Below are positions 50,289 to 59,600 of a stretch of 64,000 bases of DNA, one piece after another; the stretch's first letter is position 1; every line of letters begins with the position of its first letter. Below the pieces are notes generated by a model that saw only the letters and a program-made list of their open reading frames with translations, was not told where the DNA came from and did no database searches. The position numbers and the translations under genes were made by a program. The DNA is taken from assembly GCF_024971095.1 (NCBI RefSeq), contig NZ_CP069717.1, positions 1,922,001-1,986,000 of the forward strand, given 5' to 3'. The DNA is from Microbacterium neungamense (GTDB lineage: Bacteria; Actinomycetota; Actinomycetes; Actinomycetales; Microbacteriaceae).

Positions 50289-50349
50289 CACATTGTGTCA
50301 CCAGGTGCCAGTCCCCCAGGCCTCAACCCGCAGATCGCGACACAATGTG
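50289..50349. repeat. Long inverted repeat between XPB and hydrolase genes
   Basis: CACATTGTGTC and GACACAATGTG are perfect 11-bp complements separated by 39 bases. The loop is not self-complementary. It occupies most of the 95-bp gap between convergent genes, where it could terminate transcription, but the AT-rich arms and long loop are unlike the other terminators in this window. Confidence 0.7.
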
Positions 50350-50366
50350 CCGGGAAGTGAGGGAGG

Positions 50367-51263
50367 TCAGCTGCGACGGAACCAGTCCAGGATCAATTCG
50401 GCCACCTCGTCGGGGGCGTCGTCGGTCATGAAGTGCGCGGCCCCCTCGACGAAAGCCAGCTCGAAGCGGTCGGCACGACGGTCGGCCTCGCGGCAGATCC
50501 GCCGGACGATCTCCTCCCGGAACGGCCCGTCCTCACGGCCGAAGGCGGCGAGAGTGGGCGGATGCAGCCGCATCCGCTTGTAGTCGCCACGGGAGAGCCG
50601 CATGACCTCCGGGATGACCATTCCGCGGTACAGCGCTCTCACGGCGCGGCTGACCTCGGGCCGGCTGTGCACCCGGAGGTACCCGTCGATCGTCTCGTCG
50701 GTCATCGGCGTCGCGGTCCACGGACCTCCGAACACCCAGCGCAGGGAGGCGCCCTCGCGGTGCCGCAACATCCGCGGCATGTGACGGAAGGCGGGAAGCA
50801 GCTTCGGGGTGAAGATCATGAATCCCGGCGGCACGGACAGCTGCACCGCCGAGCGCACCCGCTCCGCGTGCGCGTACGCGAGCTGCCCCGCGACCACGGA
50901 CCCCAGGTCGTGGCTGACCACGCGGACGCGCGGCAGGCCGAGCGCGTCGAGCAGGGCGACGACGTCGTGCAGCATCGTCTCGCGCCGGTAGCCCTGCTCG
51001 TCGGCCTCGGTCCATCCGGAGCCGCGCAGGTCCGGGCAGATCACGCGGTACCCCGCGGCGGCGAGCCGCGGCCCGATCCGCCGCCACTGCCACCAGTGCT
51101 GCGGGAAGCCGTGCAGCATCAGCACCGGGTCGCCGGTGCCGATCGTCGCGATGTGGGTCCGCAGACCGGGTGTGTCCACCATCCGGTGCTCGAAACCCGG
51201 GGCATCCGGCAGCGGCGGCGACCACGTCGTCGTGCCGGCGGTGTGCGATGCGGGCGTGTCCAT
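50367..51263 (-). CDS. Alpha/beta hydrolase, epoxide hydrolase-like
   Basis: A 298-residue alpha/beta-hydrolase. HGFPQHWWQWRRIGPRL carries the oxyanion-hole motif, and CPDLRGSGWTEADEQGYRRE the following strand. The nucleophile elbow reads VVSHDLGSVV, with Asp as nucleophile as in epoxide hydrolases and haloalkane dehalogenases. The late AHFMTDDAPDEVA supplies the catalytic His. The ATG at 51263 is preferred because GGAGAGG precedes it; an in-frame codon at 51326 would overlap the operator region. It is divergent from the TetR gene, which likely represses it. Confidence 0.87.
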   Translation of the reverse strand: MDTPASHTAGTTTWSPPLPDAPGFEHRMVDTPGLRTHIATIGTGDPVLMLHGFPQHWWQWRRIGPRLAAAGYRVICPDLRGSGWTEADEQGYRRETMLHDVVALLDALGLPRVRVVSHDLGSVVAGQLAYAHAERVRSAVQLSVPPGFMIFTPKLLPAFRHMPRMLRHREGASLRWVFGGPWTATPMTDETIDGYLRVHSRPEVSRAVRALYRGMVIPEVMRLSRGDYKRMRLHPPTLAAFGREDGPFREEIVRRICREADRRADRFELAFVEGAAHFMTDDAPDEVAELILDWFRRS

Positions 51264-51315
51264 GATGAGCCTCTCCCTCGATGCGAGCAGGCCGCCCCAG
51301 CCATGCGCCCAATCT

Positions 51316-51351
51316 ACTACGTTCATAGTAGTTTGTCACTACGTCTGTAGT
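51316..51351. promoter_or_regulatory. Paired TetR-type operators
   Basis: Two palindromes with the same arms: ACTAC-N7-GTAGT at 51316-51332 and ACTAC-N4-GTAGT at 51338-51351. They fill the gap between the divergent hydrolase and TetR genes and end 8 bp before the TetR ATG, so occupancy would shut both promoters. Confidence 0.7.
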
Positions 51352-51359
51352 ATGACGTC

Positions 51360-51911
51360 ATGAGCACCACCCGCGACCGCGCCCTGGATGCCGCCGTCGA
51401 CCTTGTCGGCACCGAGGGCGTCCGCGCCCTCACCCACGCCCGAGTGGACGCCGCCGCCGGACTCCCCCCGGGGTCCACGTCGAACCACTTCCGCACGCGC
51501 GCCGCCCTGCTCGCCGGCGTGATCGACTGGATCGCGGAGAGCGAGCGGGCCGAGGGCGGCTTCCCCGCCCCGATCGAGACCGAGCAGGCGCTGGTCGACA
51601 TGCTCGTCACCGCGATGGAGATCGAGTCCGGGCCGAGAGCCGCCCGCACCCGCGCCCGGTACGCACTGTTCCTCGAGGCCGTCGACGACGAGGCCGTCAC
51701 ACCCCTGCGCCGTCAGCGGCGCATCTTCGAGGAGTGGACGCGGTCGCTTCTCGGCGCGATCGGCGGCCCCGCCGCGGCCGAGCGCGCGCCGATGCTGATG
51801 GCCGCGTGCGACGGGCTGCTCCTGCACCGGCTCACGGTCGACCCCGACGCGCCCATCGCGGCATCCGTCACCCTCGCCGTCGCCGCCGCCGTGCACGGGC
51901 CCGCGGCCTGA
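51360..51911 (+). CDS. TetR-family transcriptional regulator
   Basis: A 183-residue repressor. The N-terminal helix-turn-helix is RDRALDAAVDLVGTEGVRAL followed by ARVDAAAGLPPGSTSNHFRT, where GSTSNHF is the recognition helix of the PfmR/YxaF-like branch. The C-terminal ligand-binding domain is Ala/Leu-rich and lacks a specific signature. It is divergent from the epoxide-hydrolase-like gene with two operators between, so it probably controls that gene and itself in response to a hydrophobic substrate. Confidence 0.9.
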   Translation: MSTTRDRALDAAVDLVGTEGVRALTHARVDAAAGLPPGSTSNHFRTRAALLAGVIDWIAESERAEGGFPAPIETEQALVDMLVTAMEIESGPRAARTRARYALFLEAVDDEAVTPLRRQRRIFEEWTRSLLGAIGGPAAAERAPMLMAACDGLLLHRLTVDPDAPIAASVTLAVAAAVHGPAA

Positions 51912-51966
51912 CCGCCGATCCGCGCACAATCAGCCGCCGCATGGCCCGGATCACCATAATGGGGAC

Positions 51967-52653
51967 ATGACTGATGCGCGCATCCTGGTCGTCGATGACG
52001 AACCCAACATCCGCGACCTGCTGTCCACGGGTCTCAGCTTCGCCGGATTCCAGGTGAAGACGGTCGCGAACGGCGCGGCCACCATCTCGGCCGTGCTCGA
52101 GGAGGAGCCCGACCTCATCATCCTCGACGTGATGCTGCCCGACATGAACGGCTTCAGCGTGACCAAGCGCCTGCGCGGCGCCGGCTTCACGGCGCCGATC
52201 CTCTTCCTCACCGCCAAGGACGACACCCAGGACAAGATCGAGGGCCTGAACGCCGGCGGCGACGACTACGTCACCAAGCCGTTCGCGCTCGACGAGATCG
52301 TCGCCCGCGCGCAGGCGATCCTGCGCCGCACCATGCAGGCCGACGAGGAGTCGGTGATCCGCGCCGGCGAGCTGTCGATGGACCAGGACACGCACGACGT
52401 GTACGTCGGCAAGACGCCGATCGAGCTCAGCCCGACCGAGTTCAAGCTGCTCAAGTACCTCATGCTGAACCCCAACCGGGTGCTGTCGAAGGCGCAGATC
52501 CTCGACCACGTCTGGGAGTACGACTTCAACGGCGACGCCGGCATCGTGGAGAGCTACATCTCCTACCTGCGCCGCAAGATCGACCCGCACACCGAGGAGT
52601 CGGTGATCCAGACCAAGCGCGGCTTCGGCTACATGCTCAAGGTCGGCAAGTAG
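51967..52653 (+). CDS. OmpR/PhoB-family response regulator
   Basis: A 228-residue regulator. The receiver domain has the acidic pair in LVVDDEPNIRDLL, the phospho-Asp in LIILDVMLPDMNG and the Lys in VTKPFALDE. The DNA-binding winged helix reads LSPTEFKLLKYLMLNPNRVL, ILDHVWEYDFNGDAGIVESY and the wing TKRGFGYMLKVG. It lies 16 bp before its histidine kinase gene. The pattern is close to the PrrA/TcrX/MprA type of actinobacteria; the regulon is unknown. Confidence 0.94.
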   Translation: MTDARILVVDDEPNIRDLLSTGLSFAGFQVKTVANGAATISAVLEEEPDLIILDVMLPDMNGFSVTKRLRGAGFTAPILFLTAKDDTQDKIEGLNAGGDDYVTKPFALDEIVARAQAILRRTMQADEESVIRAGELSMDQDTHDVYVGKTPIELSPTEFKLLKYLMLNPNRVLSKAQILDHVWEYDFNGDAGIVESYISYLRRKIDPHTEESVIQTKRGFGYMLKVGK

Positions 52654-52669
52654 CCGGCGAGGGGGCCGC

Positions 52670-54367
52670 ATGGCGCACAAGCCCGACGCGGTCACCAGCT
52701 GGTGGCGGCGGATCAGCCTGAGGGCGAAGGTCACCGGCGTCACCGTCGCCGTCCTGGCTCTGGGGCTGGTCGTCGCCGGCATCGGCACGGTCCCCATCCT
52801 GCGCAACGCGCTGATCAGCAACATCGACGCGCAGCTGCCGGATCTCGCCAAGAGCGGCATCGCCGAGCGGTGGTTCGACATCGCGTCGGAGGGCGGCACC
52901 CTCGTCTTCACGCCGAAGGAGACCGCGCCCCGATCCTCCGACTACGTGTTCGCCGTGTACGGGGCGAACGGCACGCTGCTGGCGCGGGGCGGCGGGTCCG
53001 GGGCATCCGACGGCCCGGTGTTCCCGCGCACGCTCACCCTCGAAGCCGCGCACGCCCTCGAGGACCGCGCCCCGATCCCGCTGGAGAGCGAGGACGGCGC
53101 CGCGTACCACGGGGCGGTCTTCGTGGACGAGGGCCCCGGCGCGTACTACATCCAGTTCGTCGCCCTCCCCCTCGAGGAGGCCGACCGGATCATCGCCACC
53201 TACTTCGGGGTGTACACGACCGTCGCGCTGGTCACCATCCTCCTCGCGGCCCTGCTCATCCGCGGACTGGTCACCCTCACCTTCCGGAGGCTCGGGCACG
53301 TCGAGGCGACCGCCATGGCCATCGCCGCCGGCGACTTCAGCCAGCGCCTCACCGACCTGGAGCCGAGCACCGAGGTCGGCCGACTGAACGCCGCGATCAA
53401 CACCATGCTGGATCGCGTCGACCGCTCCCTCGCGCAGCGCGACCGCACCGTCCAGAACATGCGGCGCTTCATCGGCGACGCCAGCCACGAACTGCGCACC
53501 CCGCTGGTGAGCGTGCGCGGCTACGCCGAGCTGTACCGGATGGGCGCGATCCGCGGCGAGGAGGACACCGCCCGGGCGATGGAGCGGATCGAGAAGGAGG
53601 CGATCCGGATGGGCGTGCTCGTCGAGGACCTCCTCGCCCTGGCGCGCCTCGACGAGGAGCGCGAACGCGAGATCCGGATCGAGCCGCTGGATCTGCGGCC
53701 GATCGCCCGGGACGCCGCGCTCGACGTGCGGGTGGCATCCCCCGGGCGCACCGTCACCGTGATCGACACCACCGCCGGGGATGCGCCGCCGGCGACCACG
53801 GCCCCGATCCCGATCCAGGACGCGCCGCCGGCGCCGCGCCCCCGTCCCGGCGTGGCGCTGTCGCGGCTGCGACGCCGGCCCCGCCCGGCCCCGGAGGTGC
53901 CGTCGATCGATTTCACGGAGACGACGGATGCCCCGGTGCGCACGCCCCCGATCGTTCTCGGCGAGGACAACAAGGTGCGCCAGGTGGTGACGAACCTGCT
54001 CGGCAACGCCCGCCGGTTCTCGCCGGACGACAGCCCGATCGAGATCGTCGTGGGCGCGGATCGCCGGCGCGGCGTGGGCACGATCGCGGTGGTGGATCAC
54101 GGCGAGGGCATCCCGCCGCAGATCCGGGAGCACATCTTCGAGCGCTTCTGGCGCGCCGACACCTCGCGGGCGCGGGAGACCGGGGGCGCGGGCCTGGGGC
54201 TGGCGATCGTGGCCTCGATCGTGGATGCCCTGAACGGGTCGGTCACAGTGGACGAGACTCCCGGCGGCGGCGCGACCTTCACGGTGGCCCTGCCGCTCGC
54301 CCCGCCGCAGGCGACGCCCGAGCACCTTCTCGAGGAGACGCAGCCGCTCGACCGGCTGGAGCTCTGA
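52670..54367 (+). CDS. Sensor histidine kinase with an unusual proline-rich insert
   Basis: A 565-residue kinase. Membrane segments lie at about 20-42 and 180-205 around an extracytoplasmic sensor of about 135 residues. They are followed by a HAMP domain (about 200-255), HisKA with phospho-His 273 in DASHELRTPLVS, and HATPase with the N box QVVTNLLGNARRF and the G boxes VVDHGEGIPP and GGAGLGLAIV. Between the first HATPase strand (GRTVTVIDTT) and the N box lies a Pro/Arg-rich stretch of about 60 residues that related kinases lack. It pairs with the response regulator upstream. Confidence 0.92.
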   Translation: MAHKPDAVTSWWRRISLRAKVTGVTVAVLALGLVVAGIGTVPILRNALISNIDAQLPDLAKSGIAERWFDIASEGGTLVFTPKETAPRSSDYVFAVYGANGTLLARGGGSGASDGPVFPRTLTLEAAHALEDRAPIPLESEDGAAYHGAVFVDEGPGAYYIQFVALPLEEADRIIATYFGVYTTVALVTILLAALLIRGLVTLTFRRLGHVEATAMAIAAGDFSQRLTDLEPSTEVGRLNAAINTMLDRVDRSLAQRDRTVQNMRRFIGDASHELRTPLVSVRGYAELYRMGAIRGEEDTARAMERIEKEAIRMGVLVEDLLALARLDEEREREIRIEPLDLRPIARDAALDVRVASPGRTVTVIDTTAGDAPPATTAPIPIQDAPPAPRPRPGVALSRLRRRPRPAPEVPSIDFTETTDAPVRTPPIVLGEDNKVRQVVTNLLGNARRFSPDDSPIEIVVGADRRRGVGTIAVVDHGEGIPPQIREHIFERFWRADTSRARETGGAGLGLAIVASIVDALNGSVTVDETPGGGATFTVALPLAPPQATPEHLLEETQPLDRLEL

Positions 54368-54508
54368 GGCCGGTGGGTCGGCCGGGTGATCTCGCGGTCG
54401 TCCTCCACAGCGGATGTCTTTCGGCGAGTTCTGCACAGCGACCGGGAACGGGCGCTACGCGGCGCCGGCTCGCCGCGTAGCGTCGGAGACCCGTCGAGAG
54501 GAGTCCTG

Positions 54509-54796
54509 ATGACCGTCTTCACCGTCGATACCGACGCCGTCGATGCCGCGCACGGCGCCGTCCTGGGTACGATGTCGCGCCTGCAGACCGAGTCCGGCAC
54601 GCTGATGTCGCAGCTCACGCAGCTGCAGTCCGCGTGGACCGGCCCGGCATCCGCCGCGTTCCAGGAGTGCAGCGAGCAGTGGCGCGCGGCGCAGCTGCAC
54701 GTCGAGCAGGTGCTCGGGTCCATCGGCGGCGCCCTCGCCACAGCCGCGATGCAGTACGCCGAGGCCGATCAGTACTCGGCGAGCCTGTTCCGCTGA
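54509..54796 (+). CDS. WXG100 (ESAT-6-like) protein
   Basis: A 95-residue helical hairpin protein. The WxG turn is in LQSAWTGPASAAF, and the C-terminal YAEADQYSASLF fits the YxxxD/E-type secretion signal of WXG100 substrates. The ATG at 54509 has GAGAGGAG about 6-11 bp upstream. Such small dimers are exported by type VII secretion, but no ESX ATPase or membrane component is in this window. It follows the two-component system by about 140 bp. A 20-bp tandem duplication overlaps the stop codon. Confidence 0.88.
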   Translation: MTVFTVDTDAVDAAHGAVLGTMSRLQTESGTLMSQLTQLQSAWTGPASAAFQECSEQWRAAQLHVEQVLGSIGGALATAAMQYAEADQYSASLFR

Positions 54797-54823
54797 CCCC
54801 CTGGCTGTTCCGCCGACCCCCTG
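54784..54823 (+). repeat. 20-bp tandem duplication over the WXG100 stop codon
   Basis: CTGTTCCGCTGACCCCCTGG is followed at once by the same sequence with one C/T difference. The first unit encodes the last residues and stop of the WXG100 gene; the second is non-coding, because its stop has become CCG. Confidence 0.85.
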
Positions 54824-54831
54824 GTGGAACG

Positions 54832-54865
54832 CACAGCGCCCCCGGCCGGAGCCGGGGGCGCTGTG
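54832..54865. terminator. Bidirectional terminator between WXG100 and groEL
   Basis: CACAGCGCCCCCGGC and GCCGGGGGCGCTGTG form a 15-bp perfect stem with a tight CGGA loop. It lies between the convergent WXG100 and groEL genes. Confidence 0.88.
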
Positions 54866-54891
54866 TCGCAGACGGACGTCGGATCGTCAGA

Positions 54892-56547
<1,656 letters not shown>

Positions 56548-56574
56548 TTAGCACTCAGAGTCGATGAGTGCTAA
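56548..56574. promoter_or_regulatory. CIRCE element (HrcA operator)
   Basis: TTAGCACTC-N9-GAGTGCTAA is a perfect match to the CIRCE consensus, 36 bp upstream of the groEL start. Confidence 0.96.
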
Positions 56575-56581
56575 CGCCATT

Positions 56582-56608
56582 CTGGCACTCGCCCCCAGAG
56601 AGTGCAAG
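56582..56608. promoter_or_regulatory. Second, degenerate CIRCE-like element
   Basis: CTGGCACTC-N9-GAGTGCAAG keeps the 9-9-9 spacing and the GCACTC/GAGTGC core, one helical turn upstream of the perfect CIRCE. Two HrcA dimers could bind side by side. Confidence 0.7.
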
Positions 56609-56625
56609 CCGCGGCGGAGGCGCGC

Positions 56626-57195
56626 CTACTCGGCGGGAGTCTCGGGCGCGGCGGCCGCCTTGTCCAGACCGAGCACCACGGTCAGCTGCGGGGAATCGGA
56701 GTCGTTCAGCCCCGCGTAGAAGTCGCTCTTCTCGACCTCGGCACCGCCGATCAGCTCGGCAAGGCCGAGGGCGGCGGACACGTCGCCGTCGTCGACGAAG
56801 TACACCGTCGTCTGCGGGAAGTCCTCGCTGGCGCCGTCGCTGGCGAACACCGTCTCGGCGGTCCAGCCGTTGTCGAGCAGGGTCTGCCGCAGCTGCTCCC
56901 CGAGGCCCTCGTCGGGGGTCGCGTTCAGGATCATCACCCGGTACGAGGTGTCGATCTCCCCCTTCACGCCAGGGGTCGCCGTGGTCACCGGAGCGGCCTC
57001 GGGGAAGAGGTCGATGCGGCCCATCACGACGAGCGAGGCGAAGATGCCGCCCACGATGAGCACGAGCGCGGCGGCCGCCGACCACAGCAGCACGATCCAC
57101 CCGTTCATGCCGGGTGCTTCGGCGCGATGTGCGCCGACACGCCCCGTCGAGCGGGGCACCTCATCGAATCGATCGCGGGGAGGGGTGGACACCAC
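56626..57195 (-). CDS. LytR C-terminal-domain membrane protein
   Basis: A 189-residue protein with a cytoplasmic N-terminus of about 30 residues, one membrane segment (GWIVLLWSAAAALVLIVGGI), and an extracellular LytR_C domain (YRVMILNATPDEGLGEQLRQ and the following VVLGLDKAA). Such domains occur at the end of LytR-CpsA-Psr cell-wall ligases and as free membrane proteins in actinobacteria; here the ligase domain is absent. The GTG start at 57195 is preferred by the open frame, with an ATG at 57108 as alternative. It lies 42 bp after the DUF3263 gene on the same strand. Confidence 0.83.
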   Translation of the reverse strand: MVSTPPRDRFDEVPRSTGRVGAHRAEAPGMNGWIVLLWSAAAALVLIVGGIFASLVVMGRIDLFPEAAPVTTATPGVKGEIDTSYRVMILNATPDEGLGEQLRQTLLDNGWTAETVFASDGASEDFPQTTVYFVDDGDVSAALGLAELIGGAEVEKSDFYAGLNDSDSPQLTVVLGLDKAAAAPETPAE

Positions 57196-57236
57196 TCGAT
57201 GCTATCGGCCCGTGGCCGGGAATCCGGTGCGGGCGG

Positions 57237-57494
57237 TCAGCCGACGAAGCCGCGCATGCGGGCGGCGCGCTGCGCGGAGCGGGTGTCGCGGATACGGCGC
57301 AGCCGGCGCACCAGCAGCGGGTCGTGCTCGAGCGCCGCCTCGCTGTCGATCAGCCGGCCGAGCAGCTGGTAGTAGCGCGCCGGGCTCATCCCCAGCTGCG
57401 CCCGGATCGTCTCCTCCTTCATGCCGCCGTGCCGCGGCCAGGCGGCTTCCAGCGCCAGGATCGCGCGGTCGCGATCGGTGAGCTCTCCGGACAT
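57237..57494 (-). CDS. DUF3263 protein
   Basis: An 85-residue actinobacterial protein. LTDRDRAILALEAAWPRHGG and the helix-turn-helix-like EETIRAQLGMSPARYYQLLG suggest a small DNA-binding protein, followed by DPLLVRRLRRIRDTRSAQRA. The function is not established, though a regulator role fits. It lies between the LytR_C gene and the DUF2332 gene, all leftward. Confidence 0.9.
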   Translation of the reverse strand: MSGELTDRDRAILALEAAWPRHGGMKEETIRAQLGMSPARYYQLLGRLIDSEAALEHDPLLVRRLRRIRDTRSAQRAARMRGFVG

Positions 57495-57503
57495 GGCACC
57501 AGG

Positions 57504-58496
57504 CTATGCGGCATCCGCTCCGTTCCCGGTGCGCCACTCCCACCATCGGCCCAACGGATCCGCCGCGACCATCACCCGCCCGTCGAGCGCCACCGCCGAG
57601 CCCCGCCACGCGCCGGCGTCGAGCGGAGGATCCCAGGCGTCGTGGAGACCGGGGGCGTCGATCGTGATCCACCGCGCGGGCAGGGACCGGATGCGGGAGA
57701 TGAGCGCGAGCCGGGCCGCGCGCGGGAGGTACACGAGCACACCCGGCGTCGTGATCACGAGCGTCGCATCCGCCGGTGCGCGGGCGACGAGCTCGTCGAT
57801 CCGCTCGGCCGCGTCCCCCGCGAGCAGCAGCGGCGGGTCGGCGGCGGCGATGTCGAGAGCGGCCGTGATCCGCTCCTCCCGCTCCGTCTCCCCCGGCCAC
57901 ACCAGGCTGCGCATCCAGGCGCGATCGGCGGATGACCGGGCGTCCAGCGGGGCGAGGTCGATGCCGGCGCGCCAGACCACCTCCGGCATCCGCAGCGGCG
58001 GGAGCGGCCCGGTGACGGTGCTGGTGAGCACGACCGGCGACGCGCCGCCGCGCGGGTCGAGAGCCAGGCGCAGCGCGCCGTCGGCATCGCGCAACCGGTA
58101 GGAGTACCGGTCCGGGTACAGGCACAGCCCCGCCGCCGCACCGATCTCCAGCAGCGCGACCGGTCCCTCGATCCGGCTGAGGACCGGCAGCAGCGGCGCC
58201 AGCCGCAGCGGCTCGTTGGTCTGCACCCGGCGGCGGGTGCATTCGGCGACGACCGCGTCGGCGTGGGCGAGCACGAAGCGGCGCCATTGCGGATACGGGC
58301 CGGCCGTCGCGCCCTGCATCCGCGTCACCGCGAACACCAGCGGCGGCTGCCGGTGCGTCTCGGGGATGCGCGCGAGCACCTCCTGCACGTCGGCGTCCGC
58401 CGCGATCCCGGCCGCCCACTCCGCGTACACGTCGCTGCGCCCCGGCGCTTCCTCTGCGGCGAACCGCTCGAAGCGCGCGCGCACGGCATCCGTCAT
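57504..58496 (-). CDS. DUF2332 family protein
   Basis: A 330-residue protein of the DUF2332 family, which has a methyltransferase-like Rossmann core (VALLEIGAAAGLCLYPDRYS) but no proven reaction. Other landmarks are RFERFAAEEAPGRSDVYAEW at the start, EVVWRAGIDLAPLDARS, and PADATLVITTPGVLVYL. The ATG at 58496 is chosen because MTDAVRARFERFA begins there and the upstream frame is shadow. It ends 9 bp before the DUF3263 start. Substrate unknown. Confidence 0.85.
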   Translation of the reverse strand: MTDAVRARFERFAAEEAPGRSDVYAEWAAGIAADADVQEVLARIPETHRQPPLVFAVTRMQGATAGPYPQWRRFVLAHADAVVAECTRRRVQTNEPLRLAPLLPVLSRIEGPVALLEIGAAAGLCLYPDRYSYRLRDADGALRLALDPRGGASPVVLTSTVTGPLPPLRMPEVVWRAGIDLAPLDARSSADRAWMRSLVWPGETEREERITAALDIAAADPPLLLAGDAAERIDELVARAPADATLVITTPGVLVYLPRAARLALISRIRSLPARWITIDAPGLHDAWDPPLDAGAWRGSAVALDGRVMVAADPLGRWWEWRTGNGADAA

Positions 58497-58569
58497 CCTC
58501 CCATTCTCGCCTTCCCGCCTCCGCCGGCCCGCGAACGCGATAGAATGGAGCGGAACCCCTGGAGGAGAC

Positions 58570-58974
58570 ATGTCGTACAGCGTGAACAAGACCGAGGACG
58601 AGTGGCGCGCGGAGCTCGGCGAGCAGGAGTACGCGGTGCTGCGGCAGGCGGCGACGGAGCGCCCGTGGACGGGCGAGCTGCTGGATGAGAAGCGCGAGGG
58701 CCTGTACACGTGCGGCGCCTGCGGCGCGGAGCTCTTCAAGAGCGGCACGAAGTTCGACTCCGGATGCGGCTGGCCGAGCTTCTACGAGTCGATCCGCCCC
58801 GAGGCCGTGGAGCTGCGGGAGGACAACAGCCTGGGCATGCAGCGCACCGAGGTGCTCTGCGCGACCTGCGGCTCCCACCTCGGGCACGTCTTCCCGGACG
58901 GCTTCGGCACCCCCACCGGCGACCGGTACTGCATGAACTCGGTCGCGCTGAAATTCACCCCCGACCCGTCGTGA
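58570..58974 (+). CDS. msrB: Peptide-methionine (R)-S-oxide reductase
   Basis: A 134-residue repair enzyme reducing methionine-R-sulfoxide in proteins. Both zinc CxxC pairs are present (YTCGACGAELF and LCATCGSHLGHVF). The catalytic Cys is in RYCMNSVALKF, and SGCGWPSFYESI is the substrate loop. GGAGGAG lies 3 bp before the ATG at 58570. Its TGA overlaps the GTG of the nitroreductase-family gene, so the pair is co-expressed, probably under oxidative stress. Confidence 0.95.
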   Translation: MSYSVNKTEDEWRAELGEQEYAVLRQAATERPWTGELLDEKREGLYTCGACGAELFKSGTKFDSGCGWPSFYESIRPEAVELREDNSLGMQRTEVLCATCGSHLGHVFPDGFGTPTGDRYCMNSVALKFTPDPS

Positions 58975-59597
58975 GCGCGCTCGAGGCCGTCCGGGCGCGG
59001 CGGTCGTGGTCAAAGGTCACCCAGGATGCGCCCAGCCGCGAGGAGCTGCTCCCGCTGATCGCCGCCGCCGGGCGGGTCGCCGACCACTCCTCGCTCAAAC
59101 CATGGCGCCTGATCGAGCTGCGCGTGCAGGACCGCGAACGGCTCGGCGCCGCCATCGCGAAGGCGGAGGGGGACAAGAAGCCCTCCAGCAAGCCGTTGCG
59201 CGCGCCGCTGCTGATCGCGGTCGTGGCCAGCTACCGCAAGAGCGACAAGGTGCCGCACTGGGAGCAGGAGGCGGTGGCGTCCGGGGTCGCGCACATGCTG
59301 AGCCTGCTCCTGGACGAGGCCGGCTGGGGCGTGATCTGGCGCACGGGTCACTACACCCGCGCCAAGGCGGTCGCGAAGGCGCACGGGCTGAAGAAGGACG
59401 AGGAGCTGCTCGGCTGGCTGTACGTCGGCGGGAAGCCGTCGCGGAAGCGGCCGGGACGGCGCAAGCCCGTGGACGCCGAATCCTTCCTCAGCCGGATGCC
59501 GGCGAAGGCCAAGACACCGAAGAAGTCCGACAAGCCGGAGAAGTCCGACAAGCCGGAGAAGTCCGAGAAGCCGGAGAAGTCCGAGAAGCCGGCCTGA
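58971..59597 (+). CDS. Nitroreductase-family protein with charged repeat tail
   Basis: A 208-residue protein. About 165 residues form a flavin nitroreductase-like fold (VRARRSWSKVTQDAPSREEL, HSSLKPWRLIELRVQ, WGVIWRTGHYTRAKA, LLGWLYVGGKP). The C-terminus is a tail of four KSDKPE/KSEKPE-type repeats, made of 18-bp tandem units. The GTG at 58971 overlaps the msrB stop, so reductive stress repair is a plausible shared theme; the substrate is unknown. The tail is lysine-rich and unrelated to the catalytic fold. Confidence 0.85.
   Translation: MSALEAVRARRSWSKVTQDAPSREELLPLIAAAGRVADHSSLKPWRLIELRVQDRERLGAAIAKAEGDKKPSSKPLRAPLLIAVVASYRKSDKVPHWEQEAVASGVAHMLSLLLDEAGWGVIWRTGHYTRAKAVAKAHGLKKDEELLGWLYVGGKPSRKRPGRRKPVDAESFLSRMPAKAKTPKKSDKPEKSDKPEKSEKPEKSEKPA
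59523..59591 (+). repeat. 18-bp coding tandem repeat
   Basis: Three full and one partial copies of AAGTCCGAnAAGCCGGAG, where n is C in the first two units and G in the last two, encode Lys-Ser-Asp/Glu-Lys-Pro-Glu at the end of the nitroreductase-family gene. Copy number could vary by slippage without frameshift. Confidence 0.9.
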
Positions 59598-59600
59598 CGC

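Noticed and set aside
46855..50301. A 1148-codon open frame antisense to the XPB helicase pair
   Set aside because: It is fully antisense to two genes with clear helicase motifs, has Arg/Gly/Pro-rich composition and no domain. It is a by-product of the GC-rich third positions.
59523..59591. Possible CRISPR array
   Set aside because: The repeats are in-frame, adjacent without spacers, and lie within a coding region. No cas genes are present.
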